The notes beneath the pieces are model-generated. The model was not told the DNA's origin and did no database searches. It saw nothing but the letters and a program-made list of their open reading frames with translations. Source: Mucilaginibacter phenanthrenivorans (GTDB lineage: Bacteria > Bacteroidota > Bacteroidia > Sphingobacteriales > Sphingobacteriaceae). Taken from it: a DNA stretch of 64,000 bases. Within the stretch, counting starts at the first letter, position 1. Each line of letters begins with the position of its first letter. Both the position numbers and the translations under genes were made by a program. This document shows, in pieces, positions 1 through 9,206 of the stretch. The DNA lies in contig NZ_JAHVAP010000003.1 of the NCBI RefSeq assembly GCF_024721155.1, forward strand, positions 62,001 through 126,000, in the 5' to 3' direction.

Positions 1-127
1 TAAAGCGGGTTACCTGTTCTCCAAGCTGGTTAAGGTTAACGGTTACTTCATCCTTCGAGGTTTCATTTGCTGCGGAACTGCTTATCGTAATTTTAAATCC
101 GGCTGACGATAGATGATGATCATGCAT
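1..127 (-). CDS. Hypothetical protein, 5' part only (runs off left edge)
   Basis: An open frame starts at the ATG at 127 and runs out of the window. It encodes 42 residues, beginning MHDHHLSSAGFKITISSS. An in-frame TAA a few codons upstream makes this ATG the first possible start. The visible part is rich in Ser, Thr and Asn with no membrane segment or known motif. It points the same way as the SDR gene that follows. No function can be assigned from this fragment. Confidence 0.4.
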   Translation of the reverse strand, partial: MHDHHLSSAGFKITISSSAANETSKDEVTVNLNQLGEQVTRF

Positions 128-188
128 ATTTTGCTTTGTTAATTAAGGAAACTGCCATAACTGTTCATGGAGGTACATTTCATGTTGG

Positions 189-998
189 TCATTTGAGGCC
201 ATAGTGGTCGTTCATAAGCTTCACAAAAAGCCGTCCGGGCAATACTGACTTGAGCAGCGGGGCGATCGTTTGTCCCAGTGCCCCGACAAGGTAATTTTGT
301 GATGGGGATGCCGAATTCACGATCTTGCTGATCTTCGCGGCAACCATCCCGGGATCGCCGCCGTTACTTTCATCTGCTTCCATATTTTTTATAGCCGCAT
401 GATAGTCCTTTTCCAGGAGCGTATTTACCAAAGTAAACGGCAATTTTTGCCGGCTGCCGGTAAAGGAAGTTTTGAAGTCGCCAGGATTGACGACCGCTAC
501 CTGGATACCTGTACGGCGCAGTTCCATACGCAGGCTTTGGGAGTAACCTTCCAATGCGAATTTACTGGCGCTGTAGATCCCCTGGTAGGGCAAGCCGATC
601 AACCCGGCAATAGAACTCATATTAATGATCAGCCCGCTTTTATCGACTATCATCGATGGCAAAACGCTGCTGCTGACCCGGACAACCCCAAAAAAATTAA
701 CCTCGAACTGCGCTTTAGCCATTGTTACAGTCATATTGTAGAGCGGGCCGGCAATGCCATTACCCGCATTGTTGATGAGCACATCGATGCGGCCTTCTTG
801 CTCAAGGATAGCCTTTACCGATTGAGAAACCGATCTGTCGTCTGTAACATCCATTTGAATAGCTTTAAATGGCAGATCGCCAAGGTCGTTTATCGTCCTG
901 CTGGCACCGTAAACGGTATGTCCTTCAAGCGCAAGTGTGGTTGCTGCCGCCAGTCCGATCCCCGCCGAAGCGCCGGTTATAAGAATCACTTTTTTCAT
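189..998 (-). CDS. Short-chain dehydrogenase/reductase (classical SDR)
   Basis: A cytosolic NAD(P)-dependent oxidoreductase of about 269 residues, the usual length for a classical SDR. The dinucleotide motif TGASAGIG is at residues 8-15, NNAG at 76-79, and the catalytic Ser128/129, Tyr142 and Lys146 (YSASK) are all present. The start is the ATG at 998 (MKKVILITG); a start three codons upstream would only add MIH. It lies in the same direction as the GMC oxidoreductase upstream (about 95 bp gap), so the two may be co-transcribed and act on related alcohol or carbonyl substrates. The substrate cannot be read from the sequence. Confidence 0.88.
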   Translation of the reverse strand: MKKVILITGASAGIGLAAATTLALEGHTVYGASRTINDLGDLPFKAIQMDVTDDRSVSQSVKAILEQEGRIDVLINNAGNGIAGPLYNMTVTMAKAQFEVNFFGVVRVSSSVLPSMIVDKSGLIINMSSIAGLIGLPYQGIYSASKFALEGYSQSLRMELRRTGIQVAVVNPGDFKTSFTGSRQKLPFTLVNTLLEKDYHAAIKNMEADESNGGDPGMVAAKISKIVNSASPSQNYLVGALGQTIAPLLKSVLPGRLFVKLMNDHYGLK

Positions 999-1093
999 AT
1001 GTATCATGGAAGCCGGTACAGTAAGTACCGGGATTGTTGTGCATATTTTTAAATGCCTGCCTTTAAAAGGCAGGCATTGCTGTATTGACTATG

Positions 1094-2677
1094 TTATTTT
1101 CCGGTCAGTATGGATCGTGAGACAAACTCCCCGATCATCATCGTGGCTGCATTGGTATTGGCAGAAGTAATGGATGGCATCACCGAAGCATCGGCGATAC
1201 GCAGTCCCTCAATGCCATATACGCGCAGATCGCTGTCAACAACCCCGTCAGCACCTGGTCCCATTGCGCAGGTTCCGACCGGATGGAAATAAGAAGTTAA
1301 TCCGTCCCTGATAAACGTTTCTATAGCTGCTCTGCTGTCCAGCTTTCCCGGAACGATACGCCTTTTGATGATTGCCTGATAAGCCGGCTGGTTGATCAGT
1401 TCCATCGCTATATGAACAGCGGAAACCAAAGCCTCGAGATCTTCAGGAGCTGAAATAAAGTTGGGCTGGATCTCAAGCGGGCCGTCGTGACGGTTTGTTC
1501 TCATTTTCAGGTAGCCGCGGCTCTTTGGACCGACCAGGCCCGGAACCAGGCAAAATACATTTTCCGGAACCTCGTATTCCCGGGCGATCTCATGGGTCAG
1601 GTAGGGTACCTGCAACGGAAGGTACATCAGGTCAGGGACCTTCAGATCCTTTTTGCTCTTCCAAAGGGCGACGCTACCTGCCAGGTTATTATTGGGGATA
1701 CCGATCGGCCGGCTGGCCTCAAAGCATAATCCGGCTATCAGCGGATGGTCCTGAAGGTTTTTTCCAACCCCGGGAAGATGGACAATCGTTTCGATGTCAA
1801 GCTTCCTTAATTCCTCACTGTCACCGATTCCTGATAACATCAATATTCTTGGCGTATCAAGGGAGCCGGCAGATAATACGACTTCCTCGTTAACTGCAAC
1901 CGTATGGACTTTATCTCCTGATAAGATGTCCGCGCCGATGCATCGGCCGTTTTTGACATTAAGCCTTACTACTTTGGAATAGGTGAGAACAGTTAACCTG
2001 TCCGAATCATATACCGGTTTAAGATACTCGGTCGGGCTTGAACGTACGCCGTCTCTTACATTAAGCACCATCGCGCCAACACCTTCCGGAGCCGGGCCGT
2101 TCGTGTCAGCTAACACCGGCATACCAAATGTTCTGCCTGCTTCGACTAATGCGGCAGGGACAAAGTGAAGGTCTTTTGCGTTCCCGATGGCTATAGGTCC
2201 TCCGGCTCCGTGAAAATCAGTTTCACCGCCTTCCCAGTCTTCTATTTTCTTAAACAGGGGCAGTACGGATTCATAATCCCAGCCTTTATTACCGGCAGCA
2301 GCCCAACCGTCATAGTCAGCCTTGTTTCCGCGCGTCCATGTTATGGCATTGATACTCCCGGAGCCGCCAAGAACTTTTCCCCTTGGAACCGGGATTATCC
2401 GGTTATGGATCAGTTCGCTGGGCTCATAACTATATAAATAATCGTGTGGCGCGCCTATGTTCATGACCCACTGGCCAGGATTCGCTATGCTTTCTATACC
2501 TGCATCAGAACCGCCCGGTTCAACGAGAAGCACCGAAAAATCAGTGCCCTCTGTCAGACGCCGCGCGATAACACAGCCTGCGGAACCTGCCCCTACAACG
2601 ATATAATCATAACGATCTGATAATGATTTTGCTTTACCGGCTCCCGGTGCAGCTTTATTTGATTGGTTATCATTCAT
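1094..2677 (-). CDS. GMC family FAD-dependent oxidoreductase
   Basis: A 527-residue glucose-methanol-choline oxidoreductase. The ADP-binding motif VGAGSAG follows about 25 N-terminal residues. The GMC signature regions are present (GKVLGGSGSINAITWTRG near residue 100 and GSLDTPRILMLSGIG near 270), as is the C-terminal catalytic region FHPVGTCAMGP, which carries the active-site His, followed by the final FAD-contacting segment (RIADASVMP). No signal peptide is evident, so it is probably cytosolic. Relatives oxidise choline, alcohols or sugar alcohols, but the substrate is unknown here. A TAATTTTG promoter box lies just upstream. Confidence 0.88.
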   Translation of the reverse strand: MNDNQSNKAAPGAGKAKSLSDRYDYIVVGAGSAGCVIARRLTEGTDFSVLLVEPGGSDAGIESIANPGQWVMNIGAPHDYLYSYEPSELIHNRIIPVPRGKVLGGSGSINAITWTRGNKADYDGWAAAGNKGWDYESVLPLFKKIEDWEGGETDFHGAGGPIAIGNAKDLHFVPAALVEAGRTFGMPVLADTNGPAPEGVGAMVLNVRDGVRSSPTEYLKPVYDSDRLTVLTYSKVVRLNVKNGRCIGADILSGDKVHTVAVNEEVVLSAGSLDTPRILMLSGIGDSEELRKLDIETIVHLPGVGKNLQDHPLIAGLCFEASRPIGIPNNNLAGSVALWKSKKDLKVPDLMYLPLQVPYLTHEIAREYEVPENVFCLVPGLVGPKSRGYLKMRTNRHDGPLEIQPNFISAPEDLEALVSAVHIAMELINQPAYQAIIKRRIVPGKLDSRAAIETFIRDGLTSYFHPVGTCAMGPGADGVVDSDLRVYGIEGLRIADASVMPSITSANTNAATMMIGEFVSRSILTGK

Positions 2678-2700
2678 GGTAAATTGTTTTTTAACTAATG

Positions 2701-2708
2701 CAAAATTA
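2701..2708 (-). promoter_or_regulatory. -7 promoter box (TAATTTTG) for the GMC gene
   Basis: On the minus strand TAATTTTG matches the Bacteroidota -7 consensus TAnnTTTG and lies 24 bp before the start codon of the GMC oxidoreductase. No clear TTTG box is seen at the usual distance upstream. Confidence 0.45.
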
Positions 2709-2863
2709 ATTCAGACATTCATGGCTCACTATAACCTAATCTGTGAGAATCTTGACCGATGATGGGGACGTGAATCGCGTGGGCAATTCTTAAAAAAGCG
2801 GCGATATGAGTCCGGATTCAAAATTTTGCCAACGATCAGCGTAGTGAAATGAAGTATGGATGA

Positions 2864-3769
2864 TCAAACCTGGCAGCGCTCCCGAAAATTTTTTGGGGTC
2901 ATCCGTGTTACTTTTTTAAATACCTGATTAAAGTAGGATAGTTCGTTAAAACCCAGGCTCCAGGCGATTTCCGATATATTCAGGCTTGTCCTGGCGAGCA
3001 TGCGTTTAGCTTCCTGAACTGTTCTTTCGGTGATCAGCGTGCCGGTCGTTTTGCCGTAAGTCCCTTTAAGTGTTTTGTTCAGGTGGTTCAGATGTACCGA
3101 AAGTTTTTCGGCAAACGCCGCCGGACTGCGGAGATCCAATGCGTTGGTAGCCGGCTCATTTGGAAATTGCGCTTCCAGCAGGTTTGAGAACAATGCAGGT
3201 AGAGACTGATCTGCTTGCTTTTTCCCGGTTCTTTGCGCTTTCGATATCTTTAGCGCTGAAAGCGCAAGCTCAACGATGAGACTACGGATAAGTTCATTCT
3301 TGAACTTAAAATTATGGTTGTTTTCCAGCTGCATCCGGGAATATATGCCGGAAATGTGTCCCGCATCATGATCCGTCAGATCAAACAGTGGACGGCAATC
3401 TTTCTCAAGAAGCCCGAGCTGATTACCCCGGATTGCGCTATTCGAGATAAAGCTTCCTGAAAATAAACAAAAGAAACCCGATTGCTCTTTTTCCATGACT
3501 TCAATCCCATAAGGTACGCGTGGATTGATAAACAGTAAGGCATTCTTTTCAGTATCAATGATCCGGTCGCCTAAAAGTATCCTGTTCCTGCCTGTCAGCA
3601 AACAGATCTTATAGAAGTCTTTCCGGCTGTAAGGAATATTTCCCGCCTCCGGGCCGGGCTTTCTGTTGCGTTCAAATACATTGAAATGGCCCGACAAAGT
3701 CGCCGGGCCGGAAGGAAAGTCCAGCTGATGCTGATCATAAAAGGCCTCAAGTGCTAATGCTTTGTTCAT
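2864..3769 (-). CDS. AraC family transcriptional regulator (paralogue A)
   Basis: A roughly 301-residue regulator with an N-terminal cupin-like ligand domain and a C-terminal AraC double helix-turn-helix (about residues 205-300; core segments NISEIAWSLGFNELSYFNQVFKK and the PKNF ending). The ATG at 3769 is preferred over the TTG two codons upstream. It is clearly related to the regulator at 4776-5696: both have IPY-R-D-Y/F near residue 50, NELIR-L--EL in the middle and NHLNK-L in the DNA-binding half. It lies downstream of a response-regulator gene in the same direction. Its targets are unknown; the GMC/SDR pair downstream is the nearest candidate. Confidence 0.85.
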   Translation of the reverse strand: MNKALALEAFYDQHQLDFPSGPATLSGHFNVFERNRKPGPEAGNIPYSRKDFYKICLLTGRNRILLGDRIIDTEKNALLFINPRVPYGIEVMEKEQSGFFCLFSGSFISNSAIRGNQLGLLEKDCRPLFDLTDHDAGHISGIYSRMQLENNHNFKFKNELIRSLIVELALSALKISKAQRTGKKQADQSLPALFSNLLEAQFPNEPATNALDLRSPAAFAEKLSVHLNHLNKTLKGTYGKTTGTLITERTVQEAKRMLARTSLNISEIAWSLGFNELSYFNQVFKKVTRMTPKNFRERCQV

Positions 3770-3861
3770 ACTCAATATTCCCTATCTGTTTACACCCGGA
3801 GGCTTAATGATCCGCTCCCGGGACGTGCAATCTTAGCGAGGCGAATTTATTCGGACACGTG

Positions 3862-3899
3862 CCGGCACACAATCCCCAAATTCGGGGATTGTGTGCCGG
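3862..3899. terminator. Strong intergenic hairpin (16-bp perfect stem)
   Basis: Arms CCGGCACACAATCCCC (3862-3877) and its exact complement (3884-3899) flank a 6-nt loop. It sits after the end of the response-regulator gene at 3938 and before the AraC gene, both on the minus strand. No T-run follows on the minus strand, so it may be an inefficient terminator or a processing/attenuation element. Confidence 0.5.
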
Positions 3900-3937
3900 A
3901 AAAAACTACTGAAATAATTATGGACGATCGTTAATCG

Positions 3938-4582
3938 TCAAACGATATTTTGATAGATGGCCTTGGCGACGACTTCCGTCAGTGAGGCTACCTGCAGCTT
4001 TTCATAGATCTTCTTCATATGGCTGCGCACCGTCTCGTAACTGATTTTCATTCCGGTGCTGATCGTTTTATAATTATGGCCGTTTACAAGGCATTTGAGC
4101 ACTTCCCTTTCGCGCTGCGTCAGCGGATAACTCACGACTCCTTTAGGCCGTGCAACATTTTTGCGTTTCAAAAGATGAAGAACACGGCGGGCGATGCTCG
4201 GACTCATTGGAGCACCGCCAAAACTAATTTCTTTCAACGAGCGTACGAGCGTCGTCCTCAAACGGCTTTTCAAAATATAGCCGGAGGCACCGGCCAGGAT
4301 GGATGCATAAAGCCGTTCATCCTCTTCGGTGACGGTTTGTATCAGAATGTGTAGCTTAGGAAATTCAGCTTTGATCCGGCTGACCGCTTCGATCCCGTCT
4401 GTTCCTGCAATATCAATGTCCATGATCACGATATCCGGACGACAAGCGTTGATATCCGTTATACAATGGTTGGTATGACCGAACGATCCGGCCAGCTCAA
4501 AAGATTTGTCAGCATTTAATAACTGATCGATACTGTTCCTGATGTTTTTGTTTTGTTCAAAAATGGCGATTCTCAATTTCAT
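3938..4582 (-). CDS. NarL/LuxR-type response regulator (RR1)
   Basis: A receiver domain (about residues 1-120) is followed by a LuxR-type HTH (about 150-210, YPLTQREREVLKCLVNGHNYK). The start is taken at ATG 4582 (MKLRIAIFEQ), which aligns with the related regulator at 15893; the upstream extension to 4639 has no family counterpart. The phosphoacceptor Asp55 is present (IVIMD), Thr and Lys of the receiver core are present, but the acidic pair is Glu9-Gln10 rather than Asp-Asp. The C-terminus HMKKIYEKLQVASLTEVVA is nearly shared with the two other regulators of this window. No histidine kinase is adjacent. Confidence 0.87.
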   Translation of the reverse strand: MKLRIAIFEQNKNIRNSIDQLLNADKSFELAGSFGHTNHCITDINACRPDIVIMDIDIAGTDGIEAVSRIKAEFPKLHILIQTVTEEDERLYASILAGASGYILKSRLRTTLVRSLKEISFGGAPMSPSIARRVLHLLKRKNVARPKGVVSYPLTQREREVLKCLVNGHNYKTISTGMKISYETVRSHMKKIYEKLQVASLTEVVAKAIYQNIV

Positions 4583-4775
4583 AGGTATGATTCCGTAACT
4601 TATTCGGGTTTTACACGACTTTTTTGGGTCGTTATTCAAATTTAGGCGCAGCAGGGTATAATGATCCCGAAGATTTGATTAATGACATCAATGGATTGAT
4701 TTGCGTAATTTCTCACCGTTCATGCGCAATTTTTAGAGCAGCATACCGTTAATTTGGCCAGGGAAAATAATAACA

Positions 4776-5696
4776 TTGGAAAGAAGCAGCAGGATCGAAC
4801 AGCTGTTAGTGGAAAATGCTAACGGTTTTGACAAAAGAACGGCAACAGATGAAAACCTTGATTTCATCATATACAGAGAAGAAGATCCGTCAGTAATTCA
4901 GATCCCATACGGACGAAGGGATCTCTATGGGTTCTTTCTGACTGCAAAACCTGTCAGCATTTTATATGGAAACCGGCGTTTAACCAGTAACAACAACAGC
5001 CTCCTGATGATCAATCCCAGGACGGCCTTCGCCTGTGAGATCCCTGCCGGAGACGCTGAAATATTTTCCTGTGTCGTTCCCGCAGATTTTTTTGGAACGG
5101 AAGACCCTGTTAGCAGGTATACGCCGTTCCGGAGGAACGGCCTACCGATGCTGACCTTATCCGAAGGTCAGTTCAGCGGAATAAAAGCTGCTTTTGACCG
5201 TTTAACAGATGAGTCTCTGAAAGATTTCGAATACAGGAATGAACTCATCCGAAACCTGTTACTGGAACTGATTTATGAGATCTTAAAACTTCATCCCGGG
5301 GATGTTGTCCGCGAACCGCCGCACACCAGTTCAGAAAAGATCGCCGGAGAATTTATGAAATTGCTGGATCTGCAGTTTCCCATATCCCACGGATCTCAAA
5401 AAGCCCTTTTGCGGTATCCTGCAGATTATTCCGCGCTTCTTTTTATCAGCACGAATCATCTCAACAAAGCTTTAAGAACAGCAACAGGTGAAGGTACTTC
5501 AGTACTGATCGCCGGGAGGATCATTGAAGAAAGCCAGGTAATGCTCCTTGATCCGGGCTTCACGTTACGGGAAGTAGCACGTTGCATGGGTTTTGCACAT
5601 GTCCAGCACTTTATCAGCTTTTTTCGGAAACACACGGGCTGTACTCCCGCAGCTTTTAAAAAGGAGCATAGCGCTCCGATTGCCTTTCTGCGATAA
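4776..5696 (+). CDS. AraC family transcriptional regulator (paralogue B, TTG start)
   Basis: A 306-residue paralogue of the AraC protein at 2864-3769, with the same layout: N-terminal sensing domain and C-terminal HTH (from about residue 215; TLREVARCMGFAHVQHFISFFRKHTGCTPAAF). The start is a TTG at 4776. An in-frame TAG lies at 4734-4736, and no ATG or GTG is available until well inside the ligand domain, so TTG is the only start giving a full-length protein. It diverges from RR1, and the next gene downstream is another NarL-type regulator. This places two AraC and two RR genes within 3.8 kb. Confidence 0.8.
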   Translation: MERSSRIEQLLVENANGFDKRTATDENLDFIIYREEDPSVIQIPYGRRDLYGFFLTAKPVSILYGNRRLTSNNNSLLMINPRTAFACEIPAGDAEIFSCVVPADFFGTEDPVSRYTPFRRNGLPMLTLSEGQFSGIKAAFDRLTDESLKDFEYRNELIRNLLLELIYEILKLHPGDVVREPPHTSSEKIAGEFMKLLDLQFPISHGSQKALLRYPADYSALLFISTNHLNKALRTATGEGTSVLIAGRIIEESQVMLLDPGFTLREVARCMGFAHVQHFISFFRKHTGCTPAAFKKEHSAPIAFLR

Positions 5697-5909
5697 GCCA
5701 TACTTAGGCAGGTTCCCGGCGTACCTCTCCTGCGAAGCTTTATAATTCAAAGACCCCGGCTTTATGGTCATTTCCGCGATTGCCCGGTTCAGCTATTGAA
5801 TTGCCTTATTCAACAATAATCCTGTAGGGCCGGCGGTCTTTGACGGCCTATCTTTAGGCTGTTCATAAAAATGTCGAAAAGACAACAACGCAGATCAAAT
5901 CGATAAGCT

Positions 5910-6602
5910 ATGGAAAGAATTAAAGAATGGAACTATTTCGGAGAGCCCGGACGTTCAATAAGAGTGGCGATCTTTGACAAGGACATGAGTGGCCGTAACC
6001 AAATGATGACCATATTAAGGGATGACATTATCTTTGACGTGGTCGGTGTTTTTAATACGGCGAAAGAATTCATCAAAGGAATTGTATCCTCGCGGTCCGA
6101 TCTCGTATTGATCAATATTGCTGCTACCGGATTAAACGGCCTGGCTATATTGAAGCAGCTAAAGAATGAATTCCCCCATGTTCAGGTGCTCGTGGTTATC
6201 TCTTCAGGTAACGACGCCGAAATCTATCATTCCATCCTGGAAGGTGCTTCTGGTTATATCCTGAAGAATGAACTGGACGATAACCTGATATCCTCGATAA
6301 GAGAATTGCGCATAGGCGGATCGCCGATGAGTCCTTTTGTAGCCAGGAGAGTGATCGATATGATCAAGCAAAAGGCCTGTTCTATCAGGGGAGTAAAAGA
6401 TGCTCCGGACTACAAACTCACCAGCAGGGAAAAAGAGGTGCTGTTCTGTATTGTTCACGGGAAAAGTTATAAGATGACCGGATATGAGCTTAATATTTCA
6501 TACGAGACCGTGCGGAGCCATATGAAGAAGATCTATGAAAAGCTGAAGGTCGCCTCGATGACCGAAGCGGTGGCCAAGTCTATTAATTTTCACATTGTGT
6601 AG
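5910..6602 (+). CDS. NarL/LuxR-type response regulator lacking the phosphoacceptor Asp (RR2)
   Basis: A 230-residue receiver plus LuxR-HTH protein. It has about 17 extra N-terminal residues compared with RR1 and RR3. In the receiver the phosphorylated Asp is replaced: the strand reads DLVLINIAATG with Asn69 where RR1 and RR3 have MD. The conserved Thr is Ser (VVISSG) and the acidic pocket is FDKD. The Lys-containing SGYILK and the DNA-binding domain (LTSREKEVLFCIVHGKSYK; HMKKIYEKLKVASMTEAVA) are intact. Established knowledge of atypical response regulators suggests phosphorylation-independent function. No kinase is adjacent; it follows the AraC paralogue B gene after a 213-bp gap. Confidence 0.87.
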   Translation: MERIKEWNYFGEPGRSIRVAIFDKDMSGRNQMMTILRDDIIFDVVGVFNTAKEFIKGIVSSRSDLVLINIAATGLNGLAILKQLKNEFPHVQVLVVISSGNDAEIYHSILEGASGYILKNELDDNLISSIRELRIGGSPMSPFVARRVIDMIKQKACSIRGVKDAPDYKLTSREKEVLFCIVHGKSYKMTGYELNISYETVRSHMKKIYEKLKVASMTEAVAKSINFHIV

Positions 6603-6740
6603 TAGTGTTCAAAGAAAAGGCTGGATTTTGATGGGTGTATATAACCGGATTTGGTGATTGCCCGGAGACTGCGCCCTTTCTACATTTGCGTTTTGTTAAT
6701 AGTAAATAAGAGTGTTTTTGTCAGTTTGTTTTTGTTGAAA

Positions 6741-6768
6741 GATGCGGCCTGCGGGCCGCATCTTTTTT
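6741..6768 (+). terminator. Rho-independent terminator after RR2
   Basis: The stem GATGCGGCC/GGCCGCATC with a 4-nt loop is followed by six T on the plus strand, about 140 bp after the RR2 stop codon. Confidence 0.75.
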
Positions 6769-6783
6769 GCTCACCAGGCATAC

Positions 6784-6819
6784 AAAAAGACCTTATCCGG
6801 TAAAGGGTAAGGTCTTTTT
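6784..6819. terminator. Bidirectional terminator between RR2 and the glycosyltransferase
   Basis: The 12-bp stem AAAAAGACCTTA/TAAGGTCTTTTT has A/T tails on both sides, so it can end transcripts from either strand. It lies 25 bp after the stop codon of the minus-strand glycosyltransferase. Confidence 0.7.
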
Positions 6820-6844
6820 GCAGCTCACAATTCGATGTCTTTTT

Positions 6845-8170
6845 TCAGGATGCGGGACTGGAAATGAGCAATTCACTCAGATAGCCGGCGCAAAGTGCTT
6901 TAGCGTCAAAACCCTCCATTTCCCGCGATAATAACGTTATATTGTCTTTGTATTGCGGATCATCCATAATCACCTTAACTGCTGCTAAAATATCGGCCGA
7001 AGCAGGCCTTTCTGTTTTAAGATCAATGCCATATTTGAAGAACCCGATCCTGGCACATATCTCAGCTTTTCCTTCATAAAGTCCTGCTGTCACCAGCGGA
7101 AGCTGGTGTTCCACCGCCAGTAGCGTTCCGCCATATCCTCCGTTAGTTACGAATACATCTGCTAAAGGCATGATCTGGTCGAAAGGAATATAGTCTTCGA
7201 TGATCAGGTTATCGAAATCATATTTGTTTTTTAACTCCGTGGTATGAAATCCACCTGTTGCGGCGATAACCAGCGTGTCAGTTCCTTTGAATGCATCGAG
7301 TGTAGGCTCAAGGAGTTTTGAAACATCTCCCTCTATCGTTCCCTGGGTCACTAACACCACCTTTTGATACCTCTTCAATCTTTCATCTGACCATTGCGCT
7401 TGCACACGCGATTCCGTGTAGGGTAATAATGCGCCGATAAAACGAACGTTCTTTCCCAGGCTGCTGCGCTTATATTCAAGCGAAGGCGAACCGACCTGCA
7501 GATAAAGATCCGGTGCTTTGGTTAGTATATCAAATATATCTACCCCGTTATACGGCACGCCATACTGTTCGAGCAGTGCTGTCAGGCAATCCGTTCCGGC
7601 CTTATAAACAACATTTTTAAAAGCCATTCGGAGCTCTGCCATTTTAAGGCGTTCAACATCGTTGGTCGGCGGATAAAATCCCGGACCGTAAGGGCCAAGA
7701 TCATCAGAGCTTTCTGGCAGCGGTATAATGCCGATAGAGATCACAGGTACATCTATTTTGGCACTGATGTAAGGTATTGCCGGAAACATATTGTCAGCTA
7801 TTACGGCATCGAAAGGGAAGGTTTTTCTGATATCGAGAATGTCTTCAAATTTGCCAGGCCCGGGCTTGATGAATACATTGATCATATCAAAATTCGCTTT
7901 TTCTCCGGCATCAGCAATGGTGACACGTTCCGGGAAAAGCTCATGCAGGGAACTGCCGGTAATATCTCTGGATTTGATAAACGGATAGTTCTGGATCCCG
8001 AGCTGCGCTAACTTGTCCTTATAAATTCCTGAAGTATACCAGCGCACGTCGCACCCCGCGTCCATCAAAAATTTGGCCAGACCCGTAAGCGGATTGAAGT
8101 GGCCGTCGGCCGCAACTGTAGCGAATAAGATCTTTTTCCCCTGTAACTGTTTTTCTGTTGTTTGCGTCAT
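6845..8170 (-). CDS. MGT-family UDP-glycosyltransferase
   Basis: A 441-residue GT-B fold glycosyltransferase related to macrolide/flavonoid glycosyltransferases (GT1). The N-terminal domain begins after a short basic lead with KILFATVAADGHFNPLTGLA, the typical acceptor-side first strand with its His. The C-terminal nucleotide-sugar site contains VTNGGYGGTLLAVEHQLPLV around residue 340, corresponding to the HGG-type donor motif with Asn replacing His. No signal peptide or membrane segment is evident. Members transfer glucose or similar sugars onto small hydrophobic acceptors, often detoxifying antibiotics. The acceptor is unknown. Confidence 0.85.
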   Translation of the reverse strand: MTQTTEKQLQGKKILFATVAADGHFNPLTGLAKFLMDAGCDVRWYTSGIYKDKLAQLGIQNYPFIKSRDITGSSLHELFPERVTIADAGEKANFDMINVFIKPGPGKFEDILDIRKTFPFDAVIADNMFPAIPYISAKIDVPVISIGIIPLPESSDDLGPYGPGFYPPTNDVERLKMAELRMAFKNVVYKAGTDCLTALLEQYGVPYNGVDIFDILTKAPDLYLQVGSPSLEYKRSSLGKNVRFIGALLPYTESRVQAQWSDERLKRYQKVVLVTQGTIEGDVSKLLEPTLDAFKGTDTLVIAATGGFHTTELKNKYDFDNLIIEDYIPFDQIMPLADVFVTNGGYGGTLLAVEHQLPLVTAGLYEGKAEICARIGFFKYGIDLKTERPASADILAAVKVIMDDPQYKDNITLLSREMEGFDAKALCAGYLSELLISSPAS

Positions 8171-8432
8171 AACGAATTTTATTTAAAACATTAGCGTGAT
8201 TTGTCTACTGCAAAATTGCTTTGCCTCATGACAGGATCTTATCACCAGAATCGGGGTTATTACTGACCGGTTTCGTTCGTGTCTGCAATTGATTATAAAG
8301 GCCGGCCGGTCATTTCTTTACGGGAAAAATCGCGTTTTAAGACAGCTGCCCATGTTGAGGGAAGGCAGTCACTGCTATTGGTGATTGATGGAACTCCGTT
8401 ATCCGGACATCTTTGCTTAAAATTAAATAACT

Positions 8433-9206
8433 ATGAAAATTAACTTCAATCAATTACCGCTATTAGCGCTGGCATGCCTGGCTTTCAACGGTTGCAGCAA
8501 AAATGATGACGGGTATCAAATCCCGCCGCAGGCACTCGAAATAACCGCTATCGCGGGGGATAGTTCCGCTATAATCGGCAAACTCAATGCCTTTCGGCAG
8601 CAGGCCGGCAGCCAGCTAAACACCGTACCAGGGGCTTCCTCGGGACGGCGCGAAATCAACTGGGACGGTATTCCTGCAAACCTGGCGAATACGAACACAT
8701 TCCCGGTCGATTTCTTTGGTGCCACGGATAAAACACTTCCCGACACCAGGAAAAGGGGATTAATATTCACCCCAGCCAATGCTGCGCTAAGGGTCAGCGA
8801 TAATAATTTTGCGGATATTGACCCTGCCTATAGCAGCCAGTTCAGCGCATTTAGCAAGAACAAAATATTTTCATCGGTCGGGTCTAATGTTACCGAGTTT
8901 AAATTTCAGGTGCCCGGAACTGACAAACCTGCTTATGTCAGCTCTTTCGGGCTGGTTTTCACCGATGTGGATAATGCAGATGCAACAACTGTCGAAATCT
9001 ACGAAGGTGACCGGCTTATAGGCAAGTTCAAAGCGCCGGCTGCCGATAAGAAATTCTCCTTTGTCGGCTTGCATACCAGTGCAAAGATCACGAGGGTTAA
9101 AATTACTTCCGGAAATAAGGCTATAACTGCGGGTGTAACCGATAATGCGAATACGGATCTGGTTGCAATGGACGACTTCATATACAGCGAGCCTAAAGCA
9201 TATTAA
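8433..9206 (+). CDS. Hypothetical exported lipoprotein
   Basis: A 257-residue protein with a lipoprotein-type signal (MKINFNQLPLLALACLAFNGC; Cys21 is the probable acylated residue), so it is probably outer-membrane or periplasmic. The mature part has no recognised catalytic motif. It contains a beta-rich C-terminal half (SFGLVFTDVDNADATTVEIYEG, then FSFVGLHTSAKITRVKI) resembling extracellular beta-sandwich domains. A CATCTTTG box about 20 bp upstream could be a weak -7 promoter element. It stands alone between the glycosyltransferase and the M28 peptidase, so no functional partner can be proposed. Confidence 0.72.
   Translation: MKINFNQLPLLALACLAFNGCSKNDDGYQIPPQALEITAIAGDSSAIIGKLNAFRQQAGSQLNTVPGASSGRREINWDGIPANLANTNTFPVDFFGATDKTLPDTRKRGLIFTPANAALRVSDNNFADIDPAYSSQFSAFSKNKIFSSVGSNVTEFKFQVPGTDKPAYVSSFGLVFTDVDNADATTVEIYEGDRLIGKFKAPAADKKFSFVGLHTSAKITRVKITSGNKAITAGVTDNANTDLVAMDDFIYSEPKAY

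Noticed and set aside
399..1052. Long plus-strand ORF of 217 codons
   Set aside because: It lies opposite the SDR gene on the minus strand, whose frame has clear family motifs. The plus-strand translation has no domain.
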